This document shows positions 1 through 8,378 of a stretch of 64,000 nucleotides of DNA, piece by piece; position 1 is the stretch's first letter; each line of letters starts with the position of its first letter. The position numbers were made by a program, and so were the translations under genes. Origin of the DNA: Actinomadura madurae (lineage in GTDB: Bacteria; Actinomycetota; Actinomycetes; Streptosporangiales; Streptosporangiaceae); NCBI RefSeq assembly GCF_900115095.1, contig NZ_FOVH01000004.1, forward strand, positions 476,127 through 540,126, in the 5' to 3' direction. The notes below the pieces were generated by a model. The model saw nothing but the letters and a program-made list of their open reading frames with translations. It had not been told where the DNA came from and did not search any database.

Positions 1-1220
1 GCGTACACCCCGACGACGCACAGGCCGATCACTACCGGCATCAGCACCTGCGGCGGGACGGACAGCAGGCGCGTGAAAAGGCCCACCAGCGGAAGGTTCA
101 GGACCAGGAGCGCCAGATTGGCGATGTACATCGCGGCGATGACCGTCCAGAACAGGTCGGGCTGGTCGTTGATGAACGTCGGCCCCGGGACGATGCCGTT
201 CAGCAGCAGGGCGGCGAGCACGAGCGCCATCGTCGGGGCGAACGGGATGCCGAGCGCCAGCAGGGGGATGAACGCGGCGCCCGCCGCCGCGTTGTTGGCC
301 GCCTCCGGACCGGCCACCCCCTCGACGGCGCCCTTCCCGAACTTCTCGGGGTGCCGGGAGATCTTCCGTTCGGCCACGTAGGAGGCGAACGTCGACAGCA
401 CCGCGGCCGGGCCCGGCACCAGCCCGAGCAGGAAGCCGATCACCGAGCCGCGCACCGCCGCCGGCGCCGCCCCGCGCGACTCCCGCCCGGAGGGCAGGAG
501 CTCCCTGAGCTTCGGGGCCCGGACGGCCTCCGGACGCCACCGGCGGCCGGTCGTGCTCAGCGCCTCCGCCACGCCGAAGACCCCCATGACCAGGGCGATG
601 AAGCTGAACCCCTCGGCCAGGCTGCCCGTTCCCAGCGTGAACCGCAGATCCCCGGCGGCCGGGTCGATGCCGACCGTGCCCACCGCCAGCCCGGCGCAGA
701 TCATGGCGACGGCCTTGGCGGTGGAGCCGTCGGAGAGCGCCGCCAGCAGCAGCAGTCCCGCGACGCACAGCGCCATGTACTCGGGAGGACCGAGCTCGAC
801 CGCCACCCCGCTCAGCCACGGGGCGAACACCATGAGCCCGACGATCGCGACGGTCCCCGCCACGAACGAGGAGACCGCCGCGATGGTCAGCGCGGGTCCG
901 GCCCTGCCCCGCCTCGTCATCGCGTGCCCGTCGAGCGCCGTCACCACCGACGACGACTCGCCGGGCAGGTTGAGCAGGATCGAGGTCGTCGACCCTCCGT
1001 AGGTGGAGCCGAAGTAGATCCCGGCGAACAGGATGAGCGACCCCGTCGGGCCCAGCTGCGTCGTCATGCCGAGCAGGACCGACATCGCGCCGATGGGCCC
1101 GATGCCCGGGAGTACCCCGACGACCGTGCCGAGCACCACGCCCACCAGCGCGAGGAGGACGTAGGTCGGATCGGCGAAGGAGGCGAAGCCGGTGCCGAGG
1201 TTACCGATCACGTCCGCCAT
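1..1220 (-). CDS. tctA: Tripartite tricarboxylate transporter, large permease TctA (3' end beyond window)
   Basis: Large membrane subunit of a TTT-family secondary transporter that takes up carboxylates delivered by the periplasmic-type TctC protein. About 406 residues are visible of a family length near 500; the C-terminus lies outside the window. The start is the ATG at 1220, preceded by an AAGGAAGAAG purine run. The protein is almost wholly hydrophobic and carries the TctA hallmarks GIYFGSTYGGS and NLPGE near residues 70-95, and PPEYMAL further in. It follows tctB by 19 bp and tctC before it, the usual tctCBA order. The substrate cannot be read from sequence; citrate-like carboxylates are only the family's typical ligands. 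Confidence 0.9.
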   Translation of the reverse strand, partial: MADVIGNLGTGFASFADPTYVLLALVGVVLGTVVGVLPGIGPIGAMSVLLGMTTQLGPTGSLILFAGIYFGSTYGGSTTSILLNLPGESSSVVTALDGHAMTRRGRAGPALTIAAVSSFVAGTVAIVGLMVFAPWLSGVAVELGPPEYMALCVAGLLLLAALSDGSTAKAVAMICAGLAVGTVGIDPAAGDLRFTLGTGSLAEGFSFIALVMGVFGVAEALSTTGRRWRPEAVRAPKLRELLPSGRESRGAAPAAVRGSVIGFLLGLVPGPAAVLSTFASYVAERKISRHPEKFGKGAVEGVAGPEAANNAAAGAAFIPLLALGIPFAPTMALVLAALLLNGIVPGPTFINDQPDLFWTVIAAMYIANLALLVLNLPLVGLFTRLLSVPPQVLMPVVIGLCVVGVY

Positions 1221-1239
1221 GCGACACTTCTTCCTTTCT

Positions 1240-1758
1240 TCAGACCAGGCCGAGCGTGCCGGCCGGGAGGGGGACGTACAGCAGCCGCACGAAGACCAGC
1301 CAGGTGGCCGCGCCGAAGGCGACGCCGAGGATGGCGGCGCCGGTCCACCGGGACAGGCCCATGATCTTGGCGGCCAGCGCGACGGAGACCGACAGCGTCA
1401 CGGTCATGCCCACCGTGGCGCCCACGGCCGGCACCAGCAGGGCGGCGGCCAGGACGCCGCCGACCCGTGCCCAGCGCACGGCGTCGTCCTTACCGCCCTC
1501 GTCCCCGTCCTCCGGGGTCGCGTCGTCCTCGGCGGGCTCGGTGCCTGACGTCCCGCGCCGGCTCTGCACGAGGACGGTACCGCTGGCGGCGACCAGCACC
1601 ACCGCGACGACCAGGGGGAAGAAGCCCGCCCCGGTGTCGGCCATCGTGCCGATCCCCTCCCCGACGGCCAGCACGCCGTACAGCACGCCCAGCGCCAGGA
1701 GCGATCCGGCCACGATCACGTCGGACGCGGCTCTCATGGGGAAGCGCCTCACCGTCAT
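1240..1758 (-). CDS. tctB: Tripartite tricarboxylate transporter, small permease TctB
   Basis: Small membrane subunit (172 aa) of the TTT transporter, partner of TctA. The ATG at 1758 overlaps the tctC stop codon as ATGA, so translation is probably coupled. Four hydrophobic segments are visible: two in the N-terminal half (the second within ADTGAGFFPLVVAVVLV) and two after an acidic cytoplasmic loop rich in Glu/Asp. The TGAGFFP motif is typical of TctB. An internal ATG seven codons downstream is a possible alternative start. Low sequence conservation is normal for this subunit, so the call rests on position, length and topology. Confidence 0.85.
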   Translation of the reverse strand: MTVRRFPMRAASDVIVAGSLLALGVLYGVLAVGEGIGTMADTGAGFFPLVVAVVLVAASGTVLVQSRRGTSGTEPAEDDATPEDGDEGGKDDAVRWARVGGVLAAALLVPAVGATVGMTVTLSVSVALAAKIMGLSRWTGAAILGVAFGAATWLVFVRLLYVPLPAGTLGLV

Positions 1759-2732
1759 CCCAGCGGGAGCAGGCTCTTCGCCGCGGTGGACTTCTGCGAC
1801 AGCCGCGCCTTGGCCGCCTTCCCGTCCGCCCCGCTGACGACGAGGCCCAGGTTCCGCGCGGTCTGCGTGAACTTCGGGCTCTTGATGGCCGCGGTGAACG
1901 CGTCGGACAGCTTCTTCTGCGCCTCGGCCGGCAGCCCCTTCGGCGCGACGACGACGTTGTACGCCTCCCACTGCAGCTGGATCTTCTGCTCGGTGAAGGT
2001 GGGGATGTCGGGGGCGAGGTCGACGCGCTCGGCGGTGGCGATCCCGATCGCGCGGAGCTTCTTGGACGTCAGCTGCGCCTTCGCCCCGGCCAGCTGCATG
2101 ACGCCCACGTCGACGTTGCCGCCCAGCAGGGCCGTGGTCGTCGCCTGGTCGCCGTCGAACTTGACGTGCTTGAACTGCGTGCCCGTCAGCTGCTCGAACT
2201 TCTTGGCCGGAACCGCGTAGTTGAGCGGTCCTTCGGCGATCGTGACGGCGCCGGGGCGGGCCTTGGCGGCGGCGACCAGGTCGCCCAGGGTCTTGTAGGG
2301 CGAGTCGCCCGGCACCGCGAACAGCACCGGCGAGGTGGTGGCCTCGCTCAGCACCGTGGCCGCCTCGGGATCGTAGGAGACCTTTTCGGTATGGGGAATC
2401 AACGTCATCGGCCCGTCCGGAACGAGGCCGATCGTGTAGCCGGCCTTGTTGGCCTTGAGCACCGCGGTCGTCCCGACCAGGCCGGCGCCCCCGGCCCTGT
2501 TCACCACCTGGAGGCGCTTGCCGAGTTTGCGCTGCTCGTTGACGGTGTCGGCCAGGGCGCGGGCCGTGGTGTCGATCGCGCTGCCGGCCGGATAGGGCAC
2601 GATGAGCTGGACGTCGCGCGTCGGGTAGGCCTGCTGGGCGGTCGCACCGCCGCAGGCGGCCGTGGCGAGCGCGCAGGCGAGGACCGACACCCAGGCGACG
2701 CTGCGGGGTTTCCTGACCGGACGAGCATTCAT
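1755..2732 (-). CDS. tctC: Tripartite tricarboxylate transporter substrate-binding lipoprotein TctC
   Basis: Extracytoplasmic solute receptor (Bug/TctC family, 325 aa) that captures the ligand for TctAB. The start at 2732 is chosen because an AGAGGTG Shine-Dalgarno precedes it and it opens directly into a lipoprotein signal: MNARPVRKPR, hydrophobic core, then TAACGG with the acylatable Cys. Upstream in-frame starts would add an arginine-rich tail with no role. The mature part shows the Bug-family VPYPAGSAIDTTAR ligand loop and VVAPKGLPA. First gene of the leftward tctCBA unit. A 19-bp palindrome about 180 bp upstream may be its operator. Confidence 0.9.
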   Translation of the reverse strand: MNARPVRKPRSVAWVSVLACALATAACGGATAQQAYPTRDVQLIVPYPAGSAIDTTARALADTVNEQRKLGKRLQVVNRAGGAGLVGTTAVLKANKAGYTIGLVPDGPMTLIPHTEKVSYDPEAATVLSEATTSPVLFAVPGDSPYKTLGDLVAAAKARPGAVTIAEGPLNYAVPAKKFEQLTGTQFKHVKFDGDQATTTALLGGNVDVGVMQLAGAKAQLTSKKLRAIGIATAERVDLAPDIPTFTEQKIQLQWEAYNVVVAPKGLPAEAQKKLSDAFTAAIKSPKFTQTARNLGLVVSGADGKAAKARLSQKSTAAKSLLPLG

Positions 2733-3091
2733 GGGGCACCTCTTGTCTGACGGACCGATGCCCGATGGGGCGGTGACCAGAGCGACGACATCGCCGTCGC
2801 CACGTGCCCGCCACCTGGCCCAATGTCCATGACCTCGGTCCACTTCCGCGAAGGCCCCACCGTGTCACCGCCCGATGAAGTACGTCAAAGACGTGAACTC
2901 AACCCGACTCATTGCGTGACGCAATGATTCACCCATAGCGCCGCGCAATGTGTTGCTCTTCGTTTTGCTCTTTGACGCACTAGGACGGCGTTGCTCAGGA
3001 TGGGGCGCGGTGTCGGAACAGCGAACGAGGGATGGTGCACCCGGATGGATCTTCGATACCCAGCGGCGCGTGACCTGCCGGGCCTCCCCGG
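2733..3091. other. Divergent intergenic region between tctC and the enoyl-CoA hydratase gene
   Basis: This 359-bp stretch separates two divergent operons. It holds no convincing gene: short open frames here are arginine-rich and lack ribosome sites. It contains the 19-bp palindrome at 2909-2927 and a second half-site-like GCGCAATG at about 2944-2951. AT content is higher between 2880 and 2990 than in flanking genes, as expected for promoters, but I could not fix a -35/-10 pair. Confidence 0.6.
2909..2927. promoter_or_regulatory. Perfect 19-bp palindrome, probable operator
   Basis: TCATTGCGT-G-ACGCAATGA is a perfect 9-1-9 inverted repeat in the divergent intergenic region. Symmetry and location suggest a dimeric regulator controlling tctCBA, the hydratase/CoA-transferase operon, or both. 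The only linked regulator is the LysR protein at 5091. LysR sites are usually looser T-N11-A motifs, so a GntR/IclR/TetR-type protein encoded elsewhere is equally possible. Confidence 0.55.
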
Positions 3092-3919
3092 ATGAGCGGA
3101 ACGGCGACCGGTTCGGGGACCGTGCTGTTCGAGCTCGCCGGCGGCGTCGGCACCGTGACCCTCAACCGGCCCGAGCGCCGCAACGCGATCTCCTGGCAGC
3201 TCGTCGAGGACCTGCTCGCCGCCGTCGAGCGGGCCCGCTCGGAACGCGGCCTGCGCGTCCTCGTCCTCACCGGCGCGGGAGCCGACTTCTGCGTCGGCGC
3301 CGATCTGGCCCGCGCCGCCTCGGACAACGCTCATGACCAGGACACGCGCACCCTGCGCGGACGTTCGGTCGCCGACGACCTCGACCGCCTGGGCCGGGCC
3401 TCGACCATCGTGGAGACGCTCGTGTCCTTCCCGGTGCCGACGATCGCGGCCATCAACGGCGCCTGCGCTGGCGCGGGGCTGGCCCTCGCCCTGGCCGCCG
3501 ACTTCCGGCTGGCGGCGCAGGGCGCGGCGTTCAACACCGCGTTCGTCAGCGCCGGAGTGTCGGGCGACCTGGGCAGCGCCTGGCTGCTCGCCCGCGCCGT
3601 GGGCGACGCCCGCGCGCGGGCGCTGCTCCTCGATCCCGCCAAGTTCACGGCCGCCGAGGCGTCGGAGTGGGGCCTGGTGACCGAGACCACGGCCGACCTG
3701 CCGGCCAGGCTCGGCGAACTGGCGGGTAAGCTCGCCGCCCAGCCGCCGAAGGCGATGCGCTACGCGAAGGAGAACCTGGCGGACGCCCGGCTGGCGACGC
3801 TGCCCGACTACCTCCAGCGCGAGATGCCCCGCATGGTGGACTGCGCCCGCAGCGACGACGCGAGGCAGGCGGCCCGGGCCTTCCTGGAGAAGCGCAAGCC
3901 GGTGTTCACCGGAGAGTAG
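3092..3919 (+). CDS. Enoyl-CoA hydratase/isomerase family protein
   Basis: Crotonase-fold protein (275 aa), expected to hydrate or isomerise an acyl-CoA in the cytoplasm. The N-terminal TVTLNRPERRNAIS, the oxyanion-hole segment FCVGADL (about 67-72) and GACAGAGLALALAADFRLA (about 123-141) are classical. The position where hydratases carry the first catalytic Glu is not a Glu here (AFVSAGVSGDLGSAWLL, about 150-166), and an Asp sits in the second acidic region, as in PaaG-like isomerases. Isomerase or another crotonase activity is therefore as likely as hydration. No strong Shine-Dalgarno precedes the start. It lies 7 bp upstream of the CoA-transferase gene, so both probably act on the same acyl-CoA. 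Confidence 0.88.
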   Translation: MSGTATGSGTVLFELAGGVGTVTLNRPERRNAISWQLVEDLLAAVERARSERGLRVLVLTGAGADFCVGADLARAASDNAHDQDTRTLRGRSVADDLDRLGRASTIVETLVSFPVPTIAAINGACAGAGLALALAADFRLAAQGAAFNTAFVSAGVSGDLGSAWLLARAVGDARARALLLDPAKFTAAEASEWGLVTETTADLPARLGELAGKLAAQPPKAMRYAKENLADARLATLPDYLQREMPRMVDCARSDDARQAARAFLEKRKPVFTGE

Positions 3920-3926
3920 GAACGGC

Positions 3927-5057
3927 ATGACCACACCACTCGCGGGAATCCGAGTCGTCGAGTTCGGTCACTACATCGCGGCGCCCGCGGCGACGCAGCT
4001 GCTCTGCGATCTCGGCGCCGAGGTCATCAAGATCGAGCCACCGGACGGGGACCAGGCGCGCGGCATCGGCGCCTACGGCGAGGGCATCGTCCTCGCCTTC
4101 AACCGCGGGAAGCGCTCGGTGGTCCTCGACCTCAAGCAGGAGGGCGACAGGGACACGGCCCTGCGCCTGATCGCCGGGGCGGACGTCGTCGTGCAGAACC
4201 TCCGGGCCGGAGCGCTGGCCCGGCTCGGCCTCGGGCCGGACGACCTGCGGGCAGACCACCCCCGGCTCGTCTTCGTCTCGGTCAGCGGCTTCAGCTCCGC
4301 GGGTCCCTCGGCGCACCGGCCCGGCCTCGACATCGCCGCGCAGGCCGAGAGCGGGCTGATGTCGATCAACGGGGAGCAGGACGGCGATCCGCTCCGGGTC
4401 GGCTTCCCGATCGCCGACGTCGCCGCGAGCTACGCGGTCGTCCAGGCCGTCCTCGCCGCGCTGCTGCGCCGGGAGCGCACCGGCGAGGGCGGCGTGGCCG
4501 AGGTCTCCCTGCTGAACGCCGCGATCCATCTCCAGTCCGCGATGTGGGGCGAATGGCACGCCTCCGGCCAGGAGCCGCGGCGCAAGGGGAACGGGCAGGC
4601 GACCGTGGCGCCCGCGGCCGACCTCGTCCACACCTCGGACGGGACCATCGTCGTCTCGGCGTACACCCCCGAGCACTTCGCGCGGCTGTGCCGCTTCATC
4701 GACAAGCCCTGGATGCTCGACGACCCCCGGTTCGCCGACAACCCGTCCCGGGTGGCGAACCGGACGGCGCTCCTCGCGGAGATCTCGCAGGCCCTCGGCG
4801 CCCTGTCGACCGAGAAGTGCCTCGCGCTGCTGGCCGACCACGGCATCGTCGCGGCGGAGGTCCGCACCTACCGCGACGTGGCCGCGGCGGCGGACGTGCA
4901 CGCCGGCGGCATCCTCAGCACGGGTATCGGCCCGGACGGCGACCGCTACACCATCCCGTCGCTGCCCTTCACCCTCGACGGCGTGGCGCCCGAGGCGGAC
5001 CGGGCGGTGCCCCGGACCGGAGCCGACTCCGAGGCGCCCGCCTGGCGCGAGCCTTGA
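3927..5057 (+). CDS. CaiB/BaiF (class III) CoA-transferase
   Basis: Family III CoA-transferase (376 aa) that moves CoA between carboxylic acids. It opens with the family signature PLAGIRVVEFGHYIAAPAAT and AEVIKIEPP, followed by FNRGKRSV. Asp135 in RPGLDIAAQAESG aligns with the catalytic aspartate that forms the acyl anhydride. Next to a carboxylate transporter and a crotonase it would plausibly activate an imported dicarboxylate or acid to its CoA ester. That is inference; the natural acid is not evident. Length is slightly below the usual 390-430 aa. Confidence 0.9.
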   Translation: MTTPLAGIRVVEFGHYIAAPAATQLLCDLGAEVIKIEPPDGDQARGIGAYGEGIVLAFNRGKRSVVLDLKQEGDRDTALRLIAGADVVVQNLRAGALARLGLGPDDLRADHPRLVFVSVSGFSSAGPSAHRPGLDIAAQAESGLMSINGEQDGDPLRVGFPIADVAASYAVVQAVLAALLRRERTGEGGVAEVSLLNAAIHLQSAMWGEWHASGQEPRRKGNGQATVAPAADLVHTSDGTIVVSAYTPEHFARLCRFIDKPWMLDDPRFADNPSRVANRTALLAEISQALGALSTEKCLALLADHGIVAAEVRTYRDVAAAADVHAGGILSTGIGPDGDRYTIPSLPFTLDGVAPEADRAVPRTGADSEAPAWREP

Positions 5058-5090
5058 CCCGTCCGTGAGCCGACCGTTTGGATCGCCCTC

Positions 5091-6125
5091 ATGAACGTCC
5101 GCGAGCTCGAATGCTTCCTCGCCGTCGTCGACCAGGGCAGCGTCACCCGGGCCGCGTCGGCGCTCTACCTGGCGCAACCGTCCCTGTCGCAGATCATCCG
5201 CCGGCTGGAGAGCGACCTCGGCGTCGAGCTGTTCCGCCGGGTCGGGCGCGGGCTGGTGCTCGCCCCGGCGGGCGAGGCGCTCGTCGGCCCGGCCCGCCAG
5301 GTGGTGCGCGACATGCATCGGGCCCGCCAGGTCGCCGAGAGCTACCGGGGGCTCGAACGCGGGCGGGTCGACCTGGCGATCTCCGCCTCCCTCACGACGA
5401 GCTTCCTCGCCGCCTGGGTGGGCCACTTCCGCCGCAGGCACCCCGGCCTCACCCTCCGGCTCACCCAGCACCACGGGGACACCGACGAGATCGTCGCCCT
5501 GATCCGGACGGGCGAGGCCGAGCTCGCCTACACCGTCGCCCCCGTGACGCGCCAGGGCATCGAGTGCGTCCACATCGGCGAGGGGGAGGTCGTCCTCGCG
5601 CTGCCGCCCGGCTGGCGCAACGAGTTCCCCGACCCGGTCCCCATCGCCCTGCTCGACGGCCTCCCCATGATCGTCGACCGCGGGTTCGGGCGCCCCTACC
5701 TCGACTCCATCCGCGACACCAGCGCGGTCGAGCCCGCGGTCGTCGTCGACGTCAGCGAACCCGCGGGGCTCGTCCCGTTCATCATCGCCGGCGCCGGGGC
5801 CGCGCTCCTGCCGATGCGCCAGGCGCTGGACGCGCGCCGCCGGGGAGCGAGCCTGCGCATGATCGAGCCGCTGACCTCGCGGGCCATCTACGCCGTCACG
5901 CCCAGCACCCCGCTGTCGATGCCGACCCGCAAGTTCCTCGAACTCAGCAGGGAGAACCTCGACCGCTGGCAACGCGCCATCACCACCCGCACCGACCGCG
6001 GCATGACGCTGCTGGAAGCGGCCATCGACGCCGACAGCGTGATCGAGACCGCCTACCAGCGCCTGGAGGAGACCCCCTACACCCTGAACCTCACCCCGGG
6101 CCCCCACCCCGACGGCGACCTCTGA
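5091..6125 (+). CDS. LysR-family transcriptional regulator
   Basis: LysR-type regulator (344 aa). The N-terminal winged helix-turn-helix is clear: MNVRELECFLAVVDQGSVTR, AASALYLAQPSLSQIIRRLE and LGVELFRRVGRGLVLAPAG (residues 1-65). A periplasmic-binding-like effector domain follows, with GRVDLAIS near 100. The protein is longer than the usual 300 aa because of a C-terminal tail after about 300. It sits 33 bp after the CoA-transferase gene in the same direction and probably controls this operon and perhaps the divergent tct genes, in response to the imported acid. Confidence 0.9.
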   Translation: MNVRELECFLAVVDQGSVTRAASALYLAQPSLSQIIRRLESDLGVELFRRVGRGLVLAPAGEALVGPARQVVRDMHRARQVAESYRGLERGRVDLAISASLTTSFLAAWVGHFRRRHPGLTLRLTQHHGDTDEIVALIRTGEAELAYTVAPVTRQGIECVHIGEGEVVLALPPGWRNEFPDPVPIALLDGLPMIVDRGFGRPYLDSIRDTSAVEPAVVVDVSEPAGLVPFIIAGAGAALLPMRQALDARRRGASLRMIEPLTSRAIYAVTPSTPLSMPTRKFLELSRENLDRWQRAITTRTDRGMTLLEAAIDADSVIETAYQRLEETPYTLNLTPGPHPDGDL

Positions 6126-6158
6126 CCGGCCGCGCTCGCGCGGTGGCTCGCCCGGTCA
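6123..6158. terminator. Hairpin between convergent genes, probable bidirectional terminator
   Basis: TGACCGG (6123-6129) pairs with CCGGTCA (6152-6158), and the loop contains a second strong stem CCGCGC-TC-GCGCGG. It lies exactly between the stop codons of the rightward LysR gene and the leftward hypothetical gene. No U-tract is present, which is common in actinobacteria. Confidence 0.45.
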
Positions 6159-6950
6159 TTCGATCACTGTTTCTTCGACTTTTCGCCGGCCGCGTACTTG
6201 CATTTTGCCCCCGCCGAGGGCCTCGGCCTCCTTTTCCAGCCGTCCGATCGAAAGTACGACGGCGTCGAAGACTTCTTTCGTTGAGGTCCACCCCAAACCG
6301 GGTTCCTTCTCCAACGCGGCCGCGGCCTTTTTCAGAGCGTCGATCGTAGATTCCACCCGCTCCTGGCTGTACTCGTCTGCTTTCTGAGCAACGGCTTGCA
6401 GCAGCGATTCCCTGTCGAACCCCTTTTCCACAGCCCGGGTCTTCCTCTCGCCGTGACCGCCCCTGTCACCCGCATCGACCGTCGCATAGGGAAGCAGATT
6501 GCGGAACCTCAGATAGTTCTCCGCGGCCGACTCGATGCGCTGTGCCTCCAGCGTTCTGACGGCGGCGCCGAAGATGGCGTGCAGTTGCCCGGAGCGGAGC
6601 TGGTCAGCGGGAAGCAAGTAGTCGAGCTCGAGCACCTCGCCCTTGAGATCGTCCTTCACCCTTCCCTTGATGGCCTGGATCCGAGTCTGCTCCTCAGGCG
6701 CCGCTGAGGCGACGATCCACTGCAGAGCCACGAGTTCCGCCGCCCACATGGTGGTGTGCGAGCCCATGCCTTCGACGCCGAGCGGGGCGGGTGCCCGGCC
6801 TGTGATCGTCAGTTCGCCATCCTCGCTGAAGGAGGCGACCAGGTCCGGAGCCTTAGAGCTCTGCGCCCATCGGTTGGTCTTCGCGGGCTTCGGATCTCCG
6901 CCGAACTCCCGGTAAGCCTTCTCCACCTGGCGCTTCAGCCCCTCGATCAT
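6156..6950 (-). CDS. Hypothetical protein with GMGSHTT motif, N-terminus uncertain
   Basis: I do not recognise this protein. From the Met at 6950 it is 264 aa. The frame stays open upstream to 7130, but those extra 60 residues are Arg/Pro/Ser-rich and look non-coding. Visible features: GRAPAPLGVEGMGSHTTMW near 43-61, a helical middle, and a Lys/Glu/Ala-rich coiled-coil-like stretch around ALKKAAAALEKEPG near the end. The GMGSHTT motif is one I loosely associate with C-terminal parts of large actinobacterial secreted or polymorphic proteins; I cannot verify this. The DNA is lower in GC than its neighbours (37 of 60 bases at 6301-6360), suggesting transfer or a detached gene fragment. No partner gene adjoins it. 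Confidence 0.55.
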   Translation of the reverse strand: MIEGLKRQVEKAYREFGGDPKPAKTNRWAQSSKAPDLVASFSEDGELTITGRAPAPLGVEGMGSHTTMWAAELVALQWIVASAAPEEQTRIQAIKGRVKDDLKGEVLELDYLLPADQLRSGQLHAIFGAAVRTLEAQRIESAAENYLRFRNLLPYATVDAGDRGGHGERKTRAVEKGFDRESLLQAVAQKADEYSQERVESTIDALKKAAAALEKEPGLGWTSTKEVFDAVVLSIGRLEKEAEALGGGKMQVRGRRKVEETVIE

Positions 6951-7159
6951 CTCCGTATTGGGTTTTGCCGGCCCAGAATCCCACCGGGTCGAGCTCGCGC
7001 TTGAGGAGCCCGGCGATGCCCGGGGCAGCGGAAGGTGGGGGCGCGGGGGCCGGTGGCGGGTCAGGGTGCATTGATCGATGCCCGAACGGCAACGGTTTAG
7101 CTGGGCGGCGTACTTATCATCGCAGGACATACATATCCCGCGATAACTGAGAGGTTCGC

Positions 7160-8353
7160 ATGCTCGGCGTGCAGGCCATGCGGAGACGACGGCTTTCAGG
7201 AGTGCTCAATCACGAGGACGCACGCCGTTCCGCTCGGCGGGTTCTGCCGCGGCTGCTCTTCGATTACATCGACGGCGGCGCCGACGACGAGGTGACATTG
7301 CGGCGCAATAGCGAGGCCTTCGACGGCCTCTGGTTGCATCCACGGATGGGAGAGTGGACACCCCGGCCGGTGCTGGCGACGGAGGTTCTCGGAACCGAGC
7401 TCTCCATGCCGGTGCTGACCGCGCCTTGCGGCGGCATGCGACTGGTGCATCCGGCGGGTGACCTGGCGGTCGCGCGGGGGGCGGAGCGAGCCGGCGTGGA
7501 GTCGGTCGTGCCTTCCGGGGGCGGGTACTCCCTCGACCAGGTCGCGTCGGCGAGCGGGCCCCGGTGGTTCCAGCTCTACAGGTTCTCCGATCCCGTGCTG
7601 ATGGAGGCGCTCGTGGAACGGGCTCGCCGCTCCGGTTACCGGGTGCTCGTGGCGACGATCGACACGGCCATCGCCGGGAATCGCGAACGCGATTTTCGGA
7701 ACGGGTTCAGCTATAACCTGAGAATTAACGCTGGAAGCGCCTTTCGCCTTGGGCCGCAAATGGCGCGGCGGCCTGGATGGGTCTACCGGTTCTGGCGCGA
7801 CGGCATGCCGTTCGAGCTGCCCAACACGGCCGGATCCGGGAGTGACGGCAGAGCGATGCCGCTCACCGAGATGGGGCGCGCCGGAGCGGAGTCCTTCTCC
7901 CCCACGTGGCGCGATGTCGCCTGGCTCCGCGAGGTCTGGGACGGGCGGCTGGTCGTGAAGGGCGTGATCACCGGGGACGACGCGCGGCGCGCGGTCGACC
8001 TGGGCGCCGACGCCGTGGTGGTGTCCAACCATGGCGGCCGCCAGCTCGACGGCGTACCGGCCGCGATCGACGCGCTCCCCGAGGTCGTGGACGCGGTCGG
8101 CGGGTCGGCGGAGGTGCTGCTCGACGGCGGCGTCCGCCGGGGCGGGGACGTGGTGCGGGCGGTCGCGCTCGGGGCGCGTGCGGTGCTGGTGGGGCGTCTG
8201 GTCGTCTGGGGGCTGGCCGCCGGCGGGGAGCCGGGCGTCGTCCACGTCCTGGAAATGCTGCGGTCCCAGATGATCCGGACCATGTGCCTGATGGGATGCG
8301 CCTCGGTGGCCGAGCTGGACGCCGGATGGCTTCGGGCGCGGCGGACGGACTGA
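7160..8353 (+). CDS. FMN-dependent alpha-hydroxy acid dehydrogenase/oxidase
   Basis: TIM-barrel flavoenzyme of the L-lactate dehydrogenase/glycolate oxidase family (397 aa), oxidising an L-2-hydroxy acid to the 2-oxo acid. The start is the ATG at 7160, with TGAGAGG five bases upstream. Landmarks: LLFDYIDGGADDEVTLRRN (32-50), FQLY (137-140), Lys267 in VVKGV, the catalytic SNHGGRQLD with His291 and Arg294, and the FMN-phosphate loop DGGVRRGGDV (322-331). The variable loop encoded at about 7681-7760 is strikingly AT-rich (31 of 60 G+C at 7681-7740). It converges on an FAD-dependent D-hydroxyacid-type dehydrogenase, so the pair could handle both enantiomers. Substrate unknown. Confidence 0.92.
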   Translation: MLGVQAMRRRRLSGVLNHEDARRSARRVLPRLLFDYIDGGADDEVTLRRNSEAFDGLWLHPRMGEWTPRPVLATEVLGTELSMPVLTAPCGGMRLVHPAGDLAVARGAERAGVESVVPSGGGYSLDQVASASGPRWFQLYRFSDPVLMEALVERARRSGYRVLVATIDTAIAGNRERDFRNGFSYNLRINAGSAFRLGPQMARRPGWVYRFWRDGMPFELPNTAGSGSDGRAMPLTEMGRAGAESFSPTWRDVAWLREVWDGRLVVKGVITGDDARRAVDLGADAVVVSNHGGRQLDGVPAAIDALPEVVDAVGGSAEVLLDGGVRRGGDVVRAVALGARAVLVGRLVVWGLAAGGEPGVVHVLEMLRSQMIRTMCLMGCASVAELDAGWLRARRTD

Positions 8354-8357
8354 AGGT

Positions 8358-8377
8358 CCCGGCCGTCCCGGGCCGGG
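8358..8377. terminator. GC-rich hairpin between convergent dehydrogenase genes
   Basis: CCCGGCC (8358-8364) and GGCCGGG (8371-8377) form a perfect 7-bp stem with a 6-nt loop. It fills the short gap between the two convergent stop codons, so it probably ends both transcripts. Confidence 0.5.
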
Positions 8378-8378
8378 C

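Noticed and set aside
3906..6107. Long leftward open frame opposite the CoA-transferase and LysR genes
   Set aside because: Composition is Arg/Gly/Glu-rich with no domain, and the opposite strand encodes two textbook proteins; it is a GC-bias shadow.
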